Under the pieces are notes generated by a model. It was given only the letters and a program-made list of their open reading frames with translations, was not told the DNA's origin and ran no database searches. A program made the translations under genes and the position numbers. Source: Chloroflexi bacterium OLB15 (lineage in GTDB: Bacteria; Chloroflexota; Anaerolineae; Aggregatilineales; Phototrophicaceae). From it: a stretch of 59,078 nt of DNA. The stretch is from NCBI GenBank assembly GCA_001567085.1, contig LMZS01000008.1, positions 1 through 59,078 of the forward strand, written 5' to 3'. How positions within the stretch are numbered: the first letter of the stretch is position 1; the number at the start of each line of letters is the position of its first letter. This document shows, piece after piece, positions 43,059 through 52,700 of the stretch.

Positions 43059-44312
43059 TTGCCCTTACCCGTTCGCTTTGACTACATCCCTTACCCGCTG
43101 TGGCGGCGGCAGGGGTTAACCGCCTTAAAACCACTGCTGCCCGGTCGCGCGGCTTCTCAGGCCGATGGGCTGCATGGCGGCACAGCCCCTGAAACCCCGG
43201 CGCAAATGGCTCACTATCTGCTGACTAACCAGATTTTGCCGCCGGGGATGAATGTATACGCTGCCCGTGACGCGATCTCGTCGCTCAATATTCCGGTACA
43301 CCAGCCCGATCTTGCGCGCCAGCCCGCCGCTGCTGCGAAAACGCCGATTCGTTTGCCCGCGCAGTGGGAGGCGATGGAAGCGGTGATCACCGCCTTTCCC
43401 GTTTTATATCCGCCCTTATGGGAAAGCCACGCGCAAATTATCGAAGCCGTTAGCGAAGTAGCGCGCGCCGATGTGCTGATTCCTGACGCGGCATGGGCGA
43501 ACGCAGTCTGGCTGTATCTGGAAACCCGCGCCTTCGGCAAAATGGAGAATGTGCGTCTGATTGTGCTGCCCACAGATGACATCTGGGTGCGCGATTTCGG
43601 CTCGTTCACCGGGCGCACAAGCGAAGGCCACCGTGTGATGCTTGGCGCAGCTTATGATCCGCTGCCCGCCTATCCGCAGGCCAATGATGCCGCTTTCGCC
43701 GCGCGTTATGCGGCTGGCGATGGCATCCCCTTTCGCGCGATTGATCTGCATACCGAAGGCGGCAATTTCTGGAGCGATGGCGCGGGTACGCTGATCGCCA
43801 GTCAGGGCATTTATACGCGCAACCCGCATCTCAGCCGCGCTGAAATTGAGCGCCGCTTGCACCTTGCGTTCAGCTTTGAGAAACTGATCGTCACGCCGTC
43901 CCTGTGGCGCGAAGAAACCGGCCACGTTGATTTGATCGTCAAACTGGCGGATGCGCGTACCGTTTTGATCACCCATCCATCTTTGCGATTCAACAAAGAT
44001 GCCTTGCGGCAAACGCACAGCCTGTTTAAGCGTGAAACCAACGCCTGTGGCGATCTTTACCGGATTTATACCCTACCCGCGCTGCCGCCATATTTGAACT
44101 GGGGCATCTACCCGATCTGGCGCACATACACCAACAGCCTGACCGTGAACGGGCGGGTATTGGTGCCAGCGTTTATGATCGGCGCGGACGAACACGCGAT
44201 GGCAATATACAAAATGGCGATGCCAGATCACGAAGTCATCCCGATTCGCTGCGATATCGCGGTCAACGGCGGCGGCGCGGTACACTGTTTAACGAAGGAA
44301 GTGCCTGCGTGA
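43059..44312 (+). CDS. agmatine deiminase-family (PAD_porph) hydrolase
   Basis: 417 residues from TTG 43059, chosen because an AGGGA lies 7 bases upstream; a longer TTG start (43032) is also open. After a ~90-residue N-terminal extension the guanidine-modifying fold follows: IRLPAQWEAMEAVITAFP, DDIWVRDFGSF, LHTEGGNFWSDG, ETGHVDLIVKL and NGGGAVHCLTKEVP, with catalytic Cys410 near the end (C419 from 43032). The family hydrolyses agmatine to N-carbamoylputrescine or acts on peptidyl/free arginine. Its stop overlaps the GTG start of the glycosyltransferase (GTGA 44309-44312). Specificity is not determinable here. Confidence 0.88.
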   Translation: MPLPVRFDYIPYPLWRRQGLTALKPLLPGRAASQADGLHGGTAPETPAQMAHYLLTNQILPPGMNVYAARDAISSLNIPVHQPDLARQPAAAAKTPIRLPAQWEAMEAVITAFPVLYPPLWESHAQIIEAVSEVARADVLIPDAAWANAVWLYLETRAFGKMENVRLIVLPTDDIWVRDFGSFTGRTSEGHRVMLGAAYDPLPAYPQANDAAFAARYAAGDGIPFRAIDLHTEGGNFWSDGAGTLIASQGIYTRNPHLSRAEIERRLHLAFSFEKLIVTPSLWREETGHVDLIVKLADARTVLITHPSLRFNKDALRQTHSLFKRETNACGDLYRIYTLPALPPYLNWGIYPIWRTYTNSLTVNGRVLVPAFMIGADEHAMAIYKMAMPDHEVIPIRCDIAVNGGGAVHCLTKEVPA

Positions 44313-46585
44313 TCAGTGGGTTGAAGCGGCATCGCGCCTTTTTGCTGCTGCTGGTGCTGTTCGCTGCCGGATCGTTAATGCAGCAGCGCCAGCTTCCAGT
44401 GTTGGAAGGCAGCGATGAAGTGCTGCATTTCAATTACAGCATGTTGCTGTATGCCGAGAATCAGCTTCCAGACCGCGCCACCCGCAATACCAACGCCACC
44501 CAGCAGGCCAGCGGCCAACCGCCGCTTTCTTACTGGGTCGGCAGCCTGCTCTTACGCATCCTGAACCAGCCTGTCGTTGATGGCGATACCCTGCTGCACT
44601 ACACCGGCGAAGTGGTACGCAACCGCTGGTATTCACCGCACGAGCCATGGAATCGTGAAGACAATCGCATCAACTTTTATCACGGCGTTGATGAATCGCT
44701 GTTCGGCATGCCCGACGCGGTTAGCGCCAGCCACACCTTACGTGTGTTAGCCACGCTCTGGGGCGCGTTAGCCGTAACCGGAGCCTACGGCGCGGCGCGA
44801 GAGGTGTTCCGACGCCAGTCATGGGCGCTGACCGCCACCGCGATCTTCGCCTTCATGCCCACGATGCTACACATCAGCAGCTATATCACCAATGACACCG
44901 CCGCTGCCGCCTTTGCCACGCTCGCCATCTGGCAAACTCTGCGCTTGCTGCGGTTGGGCGCTTCGCCGCTGCGCCTGCTGCTTCTAAGCGCGCTGCTTGC
45001 GCTGGCCGCGCTTTCCAAAGTCAGCGCCTTATTAGTTGCGCCGGGGATCGCGCTGGCGATTCTGATCGTATGGCGCAAGCAGCGCGCATCCCTGATCCAG
45101 ATGCTGCGCGACGCCATTCTGTTTGCAATTCCGCTGGCAGTTATTTTCCTGCCCTGGATGATTTACGGCTTCGTAAGCTATGGCGATCCGTTCGGCTTCA
45201 ATACCCATCGCCATCCCGTTGAAGGCTTTTATTTCGAGCAGCCGCGCTCATTGGCTGAAATTGTGCCGCTGCTGCCCCACTTGTATCTTTCCTACTGGGG
45301 CTGGTCGTTCTTCAATCTGGCACATCCGCTCACGTACACCCTCTTTGGCCTGATCCTTGCGCTCTCTCTGGCAGGCTATCTGTCTGGCAAAAAGGTGACG
45401 CGCTGGACGAAACTGCATCAACAGCAGGCGCTTGTGCTTGCGGTCATGTTCATAGTGGTGTTCGGGGGAATGATCCGCTGGATGCAGCAGTTGAGCTTCA
45501 CGGGCGGGCGGCTCATGTATCCGGCACATATCGCCACCGCATTGGCGCTCACCGCCGGGTTGTACTTGCTGTCTGGCCGCCTCAGATGGCTGGATTTTCC
45601 GCTGCGTGCCGCTGCGACCACTGTGCTTGCCACCGCCAGCCTGATCTTCGTGCCTGTCGCCCTGCAAAACGCCTACGGCCTTCCGGTATTCTTAGACCGC
45701 GCGCAGTTGCCACCCCTGACCGGCGGCACAGTAGACTTCGGCGGCGCCATTCGCTTGTTGGGCATCCATCAGCCTGACCAGCATATTACAGGCGAGCGCT
45801 ACCCCTTAACCGCCTGTTGGGAGGTTCTGCAAGCAACAGAGCGTCCGGCAGCATACTCGATCAAGCTGATCCACGATGGCGTTATCGTCGCAGACCGCAC
45901 CACCATTTTCGGCTTAGGCCATTACAACAGCCCGTTATGGGAAGCCGGAAAAATCTTTTGCGACGATCTCAGCATCCCCATAGATGATCCCGATTTGCGC
46001 GAAGAACCGCTGCTTGAGCCGGCCACAGTATACGACATCATCGCAGTAGTGCTTAACGCCGAAACGCTGGCGGTTGATTGGGAAGCGACTGCGCCGGATG
46101 GCACCGTCATACAATCGCCTATCGTCGGGCAGGTTATCAGCCCCGCAGGCCAGATGGCGACTGCGGCGGCGCTCACGCCAACCGCTGTCGTATTCCCAAA
46201 TTTCGCGCAGATCGAAGGCTACCGCCTCACGGGGAATTTAGCGCCGGGGGAATCTGTCTCGCTTGATCTGGCGTGGAATGTCACCAATGTCACACCGGAT
46301 AGCTGGTCGCAGTTCATCCATCTATACGGCGAAAATGGTTTTGTAGGTGTGCTGGCTGACGGCATCCCGCGCGGCGGCAATTATCCTGCATGGGCATGGT
46401 CGCCGGGCGAACAGATTACCGATAGCTGGGCGTTCACCCTACCCGCCGATTTGCCCTCTGGCGCATACAGCATCCAGATCGGCTTTTACCGCCCCGATAC
46501 CGGCGAGCGTATGCCCGTCATGCTTGACGGCGCTGCGGCAGCCAACAATTCGGCGGAAATCCTGCGCTTTAGGGTCGGAAGTTAA
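44309..46585 (+). CDS. large GT-C-type membrane glycosyltransferase-like protein
   Basis: 758 residues from a GTG start overlapping the preceding stop. After a short hydrophobic helix and the acidic luminal loop LEGSDEVLHFNYSMLLYAENQ (the family's catalytic Asp/Glu region) come roughly ten helices up to about residue 470, then a long extracytoplasmic C-terminal part with two beta-sandwich-like modules (TACWEVLQATERPAAYSIKLI ...; SVSLDLAWNVTNVTPDSWSQFIHLYGENGF...). Similar to DUF2142/ArnT-like polyprenol-linked sugar transferases of Chloroflexota. It may glycosylate lipids or exported proteins; acceptor unknown. Confidence 0.78.
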   Translation: MISGLKRHRAFLLLLVLFAAGSLMQQRQLPVLEGSDEVLHFNYSMLLYAENQLPDRATRNTNATQQASGQPPLSYWVGSLLLRILNQPVVDGDTLLHYTGEVVRNRWYSPHEPWNREDNRINFYHGVDESLFGMPDAVSASHTLRVLATLWGALAVTGAYGAAREVFRRQSWALTATAIFAFMPTMLHISSYITNDTAAAAFATLAIWQTLRLLRLGASPLRLLLLSALLALAALSKVSALLVAPGIALAILIVWRKQRASLIQMLRDAILFAIPLAVIFLPWMIYGFVSYGDPFGFNTHRHPVEGFYFEQPRSLAEIVPLLPHLYLSYWGWSFFNLAHPLTYTLFGLILALSLAGYLSGKKVTRWTKLHQQQALVLAVMFIVVFGGMIRWMQQLSFTGGRLMYPAHIATALALTAGLYLLSGRLRWLDFPLRAAATTVLATASLIFVPVALQNAYGLPVFLDRAQLPPLTGGTVDFGGAIRLLGIHQPDQHITGERYPLTACWEVLQATERPAAYSIKLIHDGVIVADRTTIFGLGHYNSPLWEAGKIFCDDLSIPIDDPDLREEPLLEPATVYDIIAVVLNAETLAVDWEATAPDGTVIQSPIVGQVISPAGQMATAAALTPTAVVFPNFAQIEGYRLTGNLAPGESVSLDLAWNVTNVTPDSWSQFIHLYGENGFVGVLADGIPRGGNYPAWAWSPGEQITDSWAFTLPADLPSGAYSIQIGFYRPDTGERMPVMLDGAAAANNSAEILRFRVGS

Positions 46586-46615
46586 TACCCGTTAAACCAA
46601 TGCCGCCCCATTTCC

Positions 46616-46636
46616 CCGCTTGTGTAGAAAAAGCGG
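46616..46636. terminator. weak hairpin between convergent genes
   Basis: CCGCTT (46616-46621), loop gtgtagaaa, AAGCGG (46631-46636), followed by ttag. Short stem and no T-run, so only a candidate. Confidence 0.25.
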
Positions 46637-46660
46637 TTAGGTTGAGGGGCTTTACGCGCC

Positions 46661-47323
46661 CTACGCCCTCATCGCTGCGGGTTTGCCTTCGCGTGCAGCG
46701 GCGACAATATCCAATAACAACTGTGCTCGTTCGGCAATTTTGCTTAACGGCCACGTGCCATCGCCGGTCAGCCAATTCGCCATACCGCAGGCGGCAGCCC
46801 CGGCGCGGATGAAATCGCCCACATTTTGATCGCTCATGCCGCCATTGCAGCAAAACGAAATGTAATCCAGCGGCGCGCGCACCGCCTTGAAATAATCCAC
46901 GCCTAACGCCCCAATCGGGAATATCTTGATCAGCTTCGCGCCCGTCGCATGTGCGTCTACCGCTTCAGTAGGGGTAATCACGCCGGGGATCATGAGCACG
47001 CCAGCCGCATGCACCACTTCAACCGTGTCACGCTGGAATGACGGTGCGACCACAAAATCCGCGCCAGCATCCAGCACTTTACGCGCATCATCGGCTTTGA
47101 GCACTGTGCCCATACCCACCGCCGCCGCATCGCCAAATGCACGTTTAGCGGCCTGCATCGCTTCAACCGCCTGAATCGAATTAAGAGTAAATTCAAACGA
47201 TTTGATGCCAGCTTTCAGCAGCGTTTCAACAATCGGCAGGGAAACTTCAGGCGGGAAGTTGCCGCGCATTCCGGCCATCAATCCAGTCTCAACAGTCAAA
47301 TCATAGGCAAGCTGCGACTGCAT
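46661..47323 (-). CDS. KDPG/KDPGal aldolase family protein
   Basis: 220 residues from Met 47323 (MQSQLAYDL...); the open frame extends upstream but without coding character. Class I aldolase with Schiff-base Lys133 (LIKIFP), Arg20 (MRGNF), Glu44 (FEFTLNSI) and Thr73 (GMGTVLKADD). The LNS after Glu44 replaces the ARG-type Arg49 of E. coli Eda and equals the EIPLNSPQ of the galactose-branch enzyme DgoA, favouring 2-keto-3-deoxy-6-phosphogalactonate or a related keto-acid as substrate. No Entner-Doudoroff or sugar-acid genes are adjacent. Confidence 0.88.
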   Translation of the reverse strand: MQSQLAYDLTVETGLMAGMRGNFPPEVSLPIVETLLKAGIKSFEFTLNSIQAVEAMQAAKRAFGDAAAVGMGTVLKADDARKVLDAGADFVVAPSFQRDTVEVVHAAGVLMIPGVITPTEAVDAHATGAKLIKIFPIGALGVDYFKAVRAPLDYISFCCNGGMSDQNVGDFIRAGAAACGMANWLTGDGTWPLSKIAERAQLLLDIVAAAREGKPAAMRA

Positions 47324-47462
47324 ACGTGCGCTCCAGAACTCACAATTATTTGAGAGCCTGATCTTAAACGGCGCGTCTGATCCACGCAAAACCGTGCCAG
47401 ACCAATGCCATAACGTGGTACAGTTAAGCTGGAAAAGTCGCCTGATCACGGGAAGGTTTGTA

Positions 47463-48506
47463 ATGGCAGCCAAATTTACGCAGTTACTTTCGCAGCTACT
47501 GTTCGGGGATGCTGGTCAGAAAAGCACGCTCAAACAGTACGGATCGCCCACCAACCCGCCATTAAACCCTAACCCATCCCCCAAACAAGGCGCGGCAGGC
47601 AGCATCACGCCAGTCACCTCAAAAGTGTTAGCGCTTATTCATAACCCGATCATGCGCACCCACAACGGGCGCAAAATCAAAGAGGTTTATAACTGGCAAG
47701 ACCCTGATCAATTGATGCAGGGGTATATCAACGATCTGCGCGAGTGCAGCTATGGCTATGCCAATTTTCAGGTTGTAGACCGGATCGAGATTGACGATTT
47801 TCCCCAGAAGAAGGATGGCTTTCGCTACACCGACCAGAGTTTTGCCGATTCGTGGAGCAAGCGTCAATTTCACCAGCCCGACGCGGTAGATTATCTGGCG
47901 CTGGTGCGCGAATTCAAGCTGATCGAGCGCGTAGATTCTGGCGAAATTGACGAAGTATGGCTGATGGGCTTTCCCTACTGCGGCTATTATGAAAGCATCA
48001 TGGCCGGCCCGAACGCCTTCTGGTGCAACGCGCCCCCCTTAGAAGGCACGCAGCACGCCAAACGCCGCTTTGTGATCATGGGCTTTAACTATGAACGCGG
48101 CGTCGGTGAAATGCTGGAGGACATGGGGCATCGTATCGAGTCCATGATGTCCAAAGTTTATGCCGATAAGCGCGGTGAACAAAATCTATGGGAGCGCTTC
48201 ATTCGCTATGAGAAGAAAAATCCCGGTCAGGCAGAATGTGGCAACGTGCATTTCGCGCCCAACAGCCTGAAAGATTACGACTGGGGCAACCCGACTCCGG
48301 TGAAAAGCCGCGCCGATACCTGGTACAACTTCCCGAATCTAAGCGGCGAAGCCAAAATCATGACCTGCGCCGATTGGGGCGGCGGCGATATTCGCAAGCA
48401 TCACATCTGGTGGATGCGCCATCTGCCGCATATCGAAGGCGAAACTGATGGCGTCTCCAATAACTGGTGGGAATATGCCGTTGATGTGAACCGGGTGAGG
48501 GTGTAG
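47463..48506 (+). CDS. conserved protein of unknown function
   Basis: 347 residues from ATG 47463 (MAAKFTQLLSQLLFGDAGQKS). Distinctive segments: VLALIHNPIMRTHNGRKIKEVYNW, QGYINDLRECSYGYANFQVVDRIEIDDFP, EIDEVWLMGFPYCGYYESIMAGPNAFWCNAPP, FVIMGFNYERGVGEMLEDMGHRIESMM and CADWGGGDIRKHHIWWMRHLPHIEG. Rich in Trp, Tyr and His, with Cys pairs. No signal peptide or membrane segment, and no catalytic signature I know. It looks like a conserved single-domain family, perhaps a metal- or carbohydrate-binding hydrolase, but that is speculation. Divergent from the aldolase. Confidence 0.65.
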   Translation: MAAKFTQLLSQLLFGDAGQKSTLKQYGSPTNPPLNPNPSPKQGAAGSITPVTSKVLALIHNPIMRTHNGRKIKEVYNWQDPDQLMQGYINDLRECSYGYANFQVVDRIEIDDFPQKKDGFRYTDQSFADSWSKRQFHQPDAVDYLALVREFKLIERVDSGEIDEVWLMGFPYCGYYESIMAGPNAFWCNAPPLEGTQHAKRRFVIMGFNYERGVGEMLEDMGHRIESMMSKVYADKRGEQNLWERFIRYEKKNPGQAECGNVHFAPNSLKDYDWGNPTPVKSRADTWYNFPNLSGEAKIMTCADWGGGDIRKHHIWWMRHLPHIEGETDGVSNNWWEYAVDVNRVRV

Positions 48507-48530
48507 ACAGCCCGATTTTAATCAGGCTGT
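48507..48530 (+). terminator. hairpin after the unknown protein
   Basis: acagcccgat (48507-48516), loop ttta, atcaggctgt (48521-48530), nine of ten pairs. Overlaps the TAG stop region and is followed by cggcgttt rather than a T-run, so terminator activity is uncertain. Confidence 0.4.
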
Positions 48531-48816
48531 CGGCGTTTAAGGTTTAGCCGCAGCAGATGAAAGATGGCCGGCCGCTGGCAAGGCTTGACCGGATTAGATC
48601 ACAAAGCAGTTCGTCTAACCAGCCGCTGTTTAGATGAGTCTCGCTATAGATCGGCCAGCTCAAACTGCTGTCGAAGCCCGGCTGAATAACGTTTCTTCCG
48701 GCGCAAATGAGCCTATCGCCATTTAGTCTCTCAATCCTACTTCCCCCATAGACGCCAACCTCTTTTTCAGTTATGCTTCGTGATGAATTGTACGTTATGA
48801 ACCCTTGAGAACCATC
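48531..48816. other. intergenic region, no gene seen
   Basis: About 290 bases between the unknown protein and the ABC-F gene. Contains several short GC-rich stretches and a cgctatagatcgg segment but no promoter pair or structured RNA I can support. Confidence 0.4.
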
Positions 48817-50851
48817 ATGCGATTCTCACCTTTAATCAACTTGGGCAGTCATTCGGCGCGTTCGATGTGTTTGTGAACGCCAGCGGCAGCATTGAACCCG
48901 GCGCGCGCGTCGGCCTTGTCGGGCCAAACGGCATCGGCAAAACCACGCTCTTACTGCTGCTCACCGGCTTAGAAAAGCCCTATACCGGCACTATTAACCG
49001 CGCTGAAGGCTTACGCATCGGCTACCTGCGGCAGGAAGCGGTGCAGGCGTTCCACGATTCCACCCACAGCATCTGGGAAGAGATGCTGCGCCCGTTTGCA
49101 GGCGTTCAAGCAATGGAAGATCAACTGCGCGCGCTTGAACTAGCCATGTCCAGCGAGAACGATTCTGCGCGATTGGATGCCATCCTGACCGAATACGGCG
49201 CGTTACAGGAGCGCTTTGAAGCCATCGGCGGCTACGATTTTGAAATTCGCATTAAATCCACGCTGGAAGGGCTTGGCTTCAGCGCCGATGCTTATGACAC
49301 GCCATTGAATATCCTCAGCGGTGGGCAAAAGACGCGGGCGCTGCTCGCTCGTTTGCTGCTGGAACGCCCTGATCTGCTGATTCTGGACGAGCCGACCAAT
49401 CATCTGGATATGCGCGCCGTTGAATGGCTGGAACACACGCTGCGGAACTGGCAAGGATCGCTGCTGATCGTCAGCCATGACCGCTATTTTCTGGATGTCG
49501 TCGCTGATACCATCTGGGAGATGAGCCGCGCCGGCATTGAAATCTATCGCGGCAATTACAGCGCTTACCTGTATCAGCGTCAGGAACGCTGGGATCGCGC
49601 TGAGAAGGTTTATGAGCAGGAGATGGAGCGCCTGTTCAAAGAACTGGATTACATCAAGAAGAATATTGATCGTGATGCCACCAACCCGCAGGCCGTTGGC
49701 AGGCTGCGCCGTCTAAGCCGCGAATTGGTCGCAATCCAGCAGATGGGTTTGCTAGCTTACACCAACACCAAAAATGGATTGATACCGGCATCGGCGGCGT
49801 GCGCCCATACACCCGTTATGAAGCGGAAGATGTGCTGAAAAGTATGCGTTCGCCGAACATTCGCCCGCCTAAACTGGCGCTGCGTATGAAATCAACCTAC
49901 CGCAGCGGCGATCTGGTCTTGCGCGCCTACGATCTAAACATCGGCTTTCCCGGCAAGCCGCTGTTCGCGTTAGAGAAGCTGACTCTCACACGCGGGGAAA
50001 CGGCGGCGTTGATCGGGGGCAACGGCACAGGAAAGACGACCCTGCTCAAAACCCTGATGGGCGAACACTCGCAGCTAAGCGGGGAAATTGTGCTCGGCGC
50101 GGGCTTGAAGATCGGCTATTTCGCGCAGGCGCACGATGGGCTGAATCTCGAAAATACGGTCTTAGACGAATTGATGCGTCACAAACCGATGGGTGTAGGC
50201 GAAGCGCGAAATTTCCTCGCGCAGTACCTGTTCCGCGCCGATGACGTGTTCAAAAAAGTGGGCATGCTCAGCGGCGGCGAGCGCGGCAAACTGGCGCTGG
50301 CAATTCTGGCGCTGCAAGGCGCGAACTTCCTGCTGCTGGACGAGCCGACCAATCACCTCGATATTCCCGCGCAGGAAGTATTACAGGAAGTGCTGGATCA
50401 ATTTGAAGGAACGATCCTGTTGGTTTCGCATGATCGCTATCTGATTGATCGCTTAGCGACACAAATCTGGGCGCTGGATGATGGCGAGCTGCGCGTATAC
50501 AAAGGCGCGTATAAAGAATATGTCGAAGCGCGAGATGCCGAACAACTGGCGCAGCGCGAGCAAAAGCTTGAAGCAAAAGCTGTGGCGCAGCCGCTGCCGC
50601 CTGCGCCAGCGCCAATCAACGGCGCGAAAGCCGTTCCGAAGCCGAACAAGCGCCAGCAGGAAGCGATAGCAAAAATTGAAGCGCAAATTCACAGCGTTGA
50701 AGGGTCGCTTAAAGAACTGGAAATCCTGATCGAGCGTTCCAGCGCGGCGCAAAAGGTGTCCGAAGTGCAAACGCTAGGCGCAGAATATGCAAGCCAGCAG
50801 GCGGCACTAGATGATCTGCTGCTGCAATGGGCGGCGCTGGCAGAAAGTTGA
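48817..50851 (+). CDS. ABC-F family ATPase (Uup/YheS type; two frame changes)
   Basis: The homologous reading starts at ATG 48817 but one base is missing directly after it (expected MAILTFNQLGQSFGAFDVF). A second base is missing in the A5 run 49770-49774 (expected NTKKWIDTGIGGVRPYTRYEA). Repaired protein ~678 residues. Two ATPase domains: GPNGIGKTT, LSGGQKTRA, LLILDEPTNHLD; and GGNGTGKTT, LSGGERGKLA, LLLDEPTNHLD. The linker between them (KVYEQEMERLFKELDYIKKNI) is the P-site tRNA interaction motif region of ABC-F, and the C-terminal ~75 residues form a coiled coil as in Uup. ABC-F proteins act on stalled or antibiotic-bound ribosomes; no membrane helices. Confidence 0.85.
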
Positions 50852-50903
50852 TCTGACGGGTCACACCGCCTCACCGTGACCCGTTTTCGCCTGCCCCAAA
50901 AAT

Positions 50904-51374
50904 TCAGAGCCAGCGCCGCACCCGCGCTTTATAGGCGCGGTAGCTTTCCCCGAATTTACGCTCAAGGTAGCGTTCTTCGCGCTCGATCACCCCTTTGATC
51001 ATCACCACGATCACCACAGGCAGCAGCAGCACCAGCCACAGGTTCAGCGTGATGAGCGCGAATCCAAGAAAGAACAGCGAAAAAGTCAGGTAGATCGGGT
51101 TGCGGGTGAAGCGGAACGGCCCATCTGTCACCAGCACAGTTGTCGGGTGTGTCGGCTCAGGGTGCGTTCCCGCCCGCAGCATATTGAGCAGCGCCCACGG
51201 GCCGGGAATCAGCGAGAGCAGGATCAGCACCATACCCGGAACGCGCAGCCATTCCGGCAGCACAGCAATCGGGATCAGCATATTCAGAAGAATACCCAGC
51301 AGCCCCCCTGCCCCATAAATAAGCGGTGGCAAGGCGATCACGCCGGGAGTGTCACGCTCAGGCGCTGCCGTCAT
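50904..51374 (-). CDS. ICMT/PEMT-family membrane methyltransferase-like protein
   Basis: 156 residues with three to four helices and the conserved C-terminal block: GPFRFTRNPIYLTFSLFFLGFAL and EREERYLERKFGESYRAYKARVRRWL, the family signature of isoprenylcysteine carboxyl methyltransferase-like proteins (GPYxxxRHPxY and EExxLxxxFGxxYxxYxxxxxR). These use S-adenosylmethionine to methylate a small or lipid substrate at the membrane; bacterial substrates are mostly unknown. Starts on an ATGA overlap with the lipB stop, so it is the third gene of a three-gene operon. Confidence 0.88.
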   Translation of the reverse strand: MTAAPERDTPGVIALPPLIYGAGGLLGILLNMLIPIAVLPEWLRVPGMVLILLSLIPGPWALLNMLRAGTHPEPTHPTTVLVTDGPFRFTRNPIYLTFSLFFLGFALITLNLWLVLLLPVVIVVMIKGVIEREERYLERKFGESYRAYKARVRRWL

Positions 51375-52057
51375 ATGAAACCTCTTTCCATGATCACCGA
51401 ATCAATGCCAAATTGCGCGCAAAACATCCGCACAAACCGTGTTTTCGCGTCCGCTTCATCAACAGGCTTGCCGAGCAGCGCTTGTAAACTGGTCACGCCG
51501 CGATCCTGTATCCCGCACGGGATGATACCGCTAAAATAGCCCAGATCAGGGTTCAGGTTCAGGCCGATTCCGTGCATGGTCACCGCTTTCACGTTCACCC
51601 GCACGCCAATCGCCGCGATCTTGGCTTCTCCATCTGGCGTATCCACCCACACGCCAGTTAATCCGGCAATCGGTTTACCCGCGATTCCGTAATCTGCTAA
51701 AAAGGCGATCACCGTTTGCTCCAGCGCCCGCACATAGCCAACCACATTGGCATGTGTTTTCCCCGCCTCGCGCGGAAGCTGCATAATCGGGTAAATCACC
51801 AACTGCCCCGGCCCGTGATAGGTCACATCCCCGCCTCTATCGCTGCGTACCAGATCAACGCCCATCGCCCTGCGCTGATCCTCATCCCACAGCACGTTAG
51901 TTTCGTTTCCGGCAGTCCCCAGCGTGAACACATGCGGGTGCTGCACCAGCAAAAGCTGATCATCCCCCCCTTGCGCCCGCTCATTAGCCAATTTGCGCTG
52001 TAATTCCCACGCCTCGTGATAGGGCATCAGGCCGGAATCGTGAACGACTAAGGTCAT
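51371..52057 (-). CDS. lipB: lipoyl(octanoyl) transferase
   Basis: The frame opens at 52099, inside the thioesterase gene; Met 52057 (MTLVVHDSGLMPYHEAW) lies 8 bases past that stop and is the better start, giving 228 residues. It moves octanoyl from acyl-carrier protein to a lipoyl domain. Key residues: RGGDVTYHGPGQ, the catalytic Lys in GEAKIAAIGVRV (146 in this numbering) and Cys in FSGIIPCGIQDRGVTSL (181). No lipA is adjacent. Confidence 0.95.
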   Translation of the reverse strand: MTLVVHDSGLMPYHEAWELQRKLANERAQGGDDQLLLVQHPHVFTLGTAGNETNVLWDEDQRRAMGVDLVRSDRGGDVTYHGPGQLVIYPIMQLPREAGKTHANVVGYVRALEQTVIAFLADYGIAGKPIAGLTGVWVDTPDGEAKIAAIGVRVNVKAVTMHGIGLNLNPDLGYFSGIIPCGIQDRGVTSLQALLGKPVDEADAKTRFVRMFCAQFGIDSVIMERGFI

Positions 52058-52064
52058 TTCGTTA

Positions 52065-52577
52065 TCAGCCTGTGCTAACGATACAGGTGGTTGAGCCATG
52101 CGCGTACAGCTTGCCTTGCGCGTCGGTCAAGCGCCCCTGCGCGGTAGCCAGTGTGCGCCCCGAATGTAAAACTTCAGATTCGGCATACACCAGACCGGTT
52201 GTCTTTGTGATCGCCCGCACCAGATTGATATGCAGTTCCACCGTGACGTAAGTCGTCCCCGCTGGCAGCATGGTTTGCACCGCGCAGCCCATCGCTGAAT
52301 CCAGCAGCGTAGAAGCCAACCCGCCGTGAACCACCCCTATCGGGTTGTAATGAAATTCCTGCGGCATACACTCAAAGACGGCACGGCCTTTTTCGATGCT
52401 CACCAGCTTAAAATCCAGCGCCTTACTAATAGGAGGCGGTGGAAATTCATCCCGCAGCATCGCCTGTAAATATTCCAACCCACTTAAATGCTTGCTTCTT
52501 GCCAGCACCGCCATCGGGTCTTCCCATGTAAATGTACGTTGGTGTAAATGATCGTCTTCGGTCACAACATCCCTCAT
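52065..52577 (-). CDS. PaaI-type hotdog thioesterase
   Basis: 170 residues. Hotdog-fold signature HYNPIGVVHGGLASTLLDSAMGCAV (roughly 78-102), with the catalytic Asp in the long helix, and VELHINLVRAITKTTGLVYAESEVLHSGRTLATAQGRL following. The longer N-terminus (~60 residues, DDHLHQRTFTWEDPMAVL...SGLEYLQAMLRDEFPPPPIS) is typical of the PaaI/YbgC-like thioesterases annotated beside lipid or aromatic acyl-CoA genes. First gene of the thioesterase-lipB-ICMT operon; acyl-CoA substrate unknown. Confidence 0.9.
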   Translation of the reverse strand: MRDVVTEDDHLHQRTFTWEDPMAVLARSKHLSGLEYLQAMLRDEFPPPPISKALDFKLVSIEKGRAVFECMPQEFHYNPIGVVHGGLASTLLDSAMGCAVQTMLPAGTTYVTVELHINLVRAITKTTGLVYAESEVLHSGRTLATAQGRLTDAQGKLYAHGSTTCIVSTG

Positions 52578-52638
52578 TAAGTTTTGGGGCGGCGCTTATT
52601 CGACGCAGCTTGCAGGCGAATCCTTGCCCGATTCAGGC

Positions 52639-52668
52639 TCAACAGTTTGTGATAGCCGCCGTTATAAT
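52639..52668 (+). promoter_or_regulatory. promoter of the exported cyanophycinase-like gene
   Basis: TATAAT (52663-52668) with a TCAACA (52639-52644) 18 bases upstream, 32 bases before ATG 52701. The -10 is perfect, the -35 moderate. Confidence 0.4.
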
Positions 52669-52700
52669 CCGCCTGATCTTATAACACCGGAGTTGGCTGA

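Noticed and set aside
48817..50851. programmed ribosomal frameshifting in the ABC-F gene
   Set aside because: Breaks occur at a start codon and an A5 run without a slippery heptamer or stimulator, and similar breaks hit many unrelated genes nearby.
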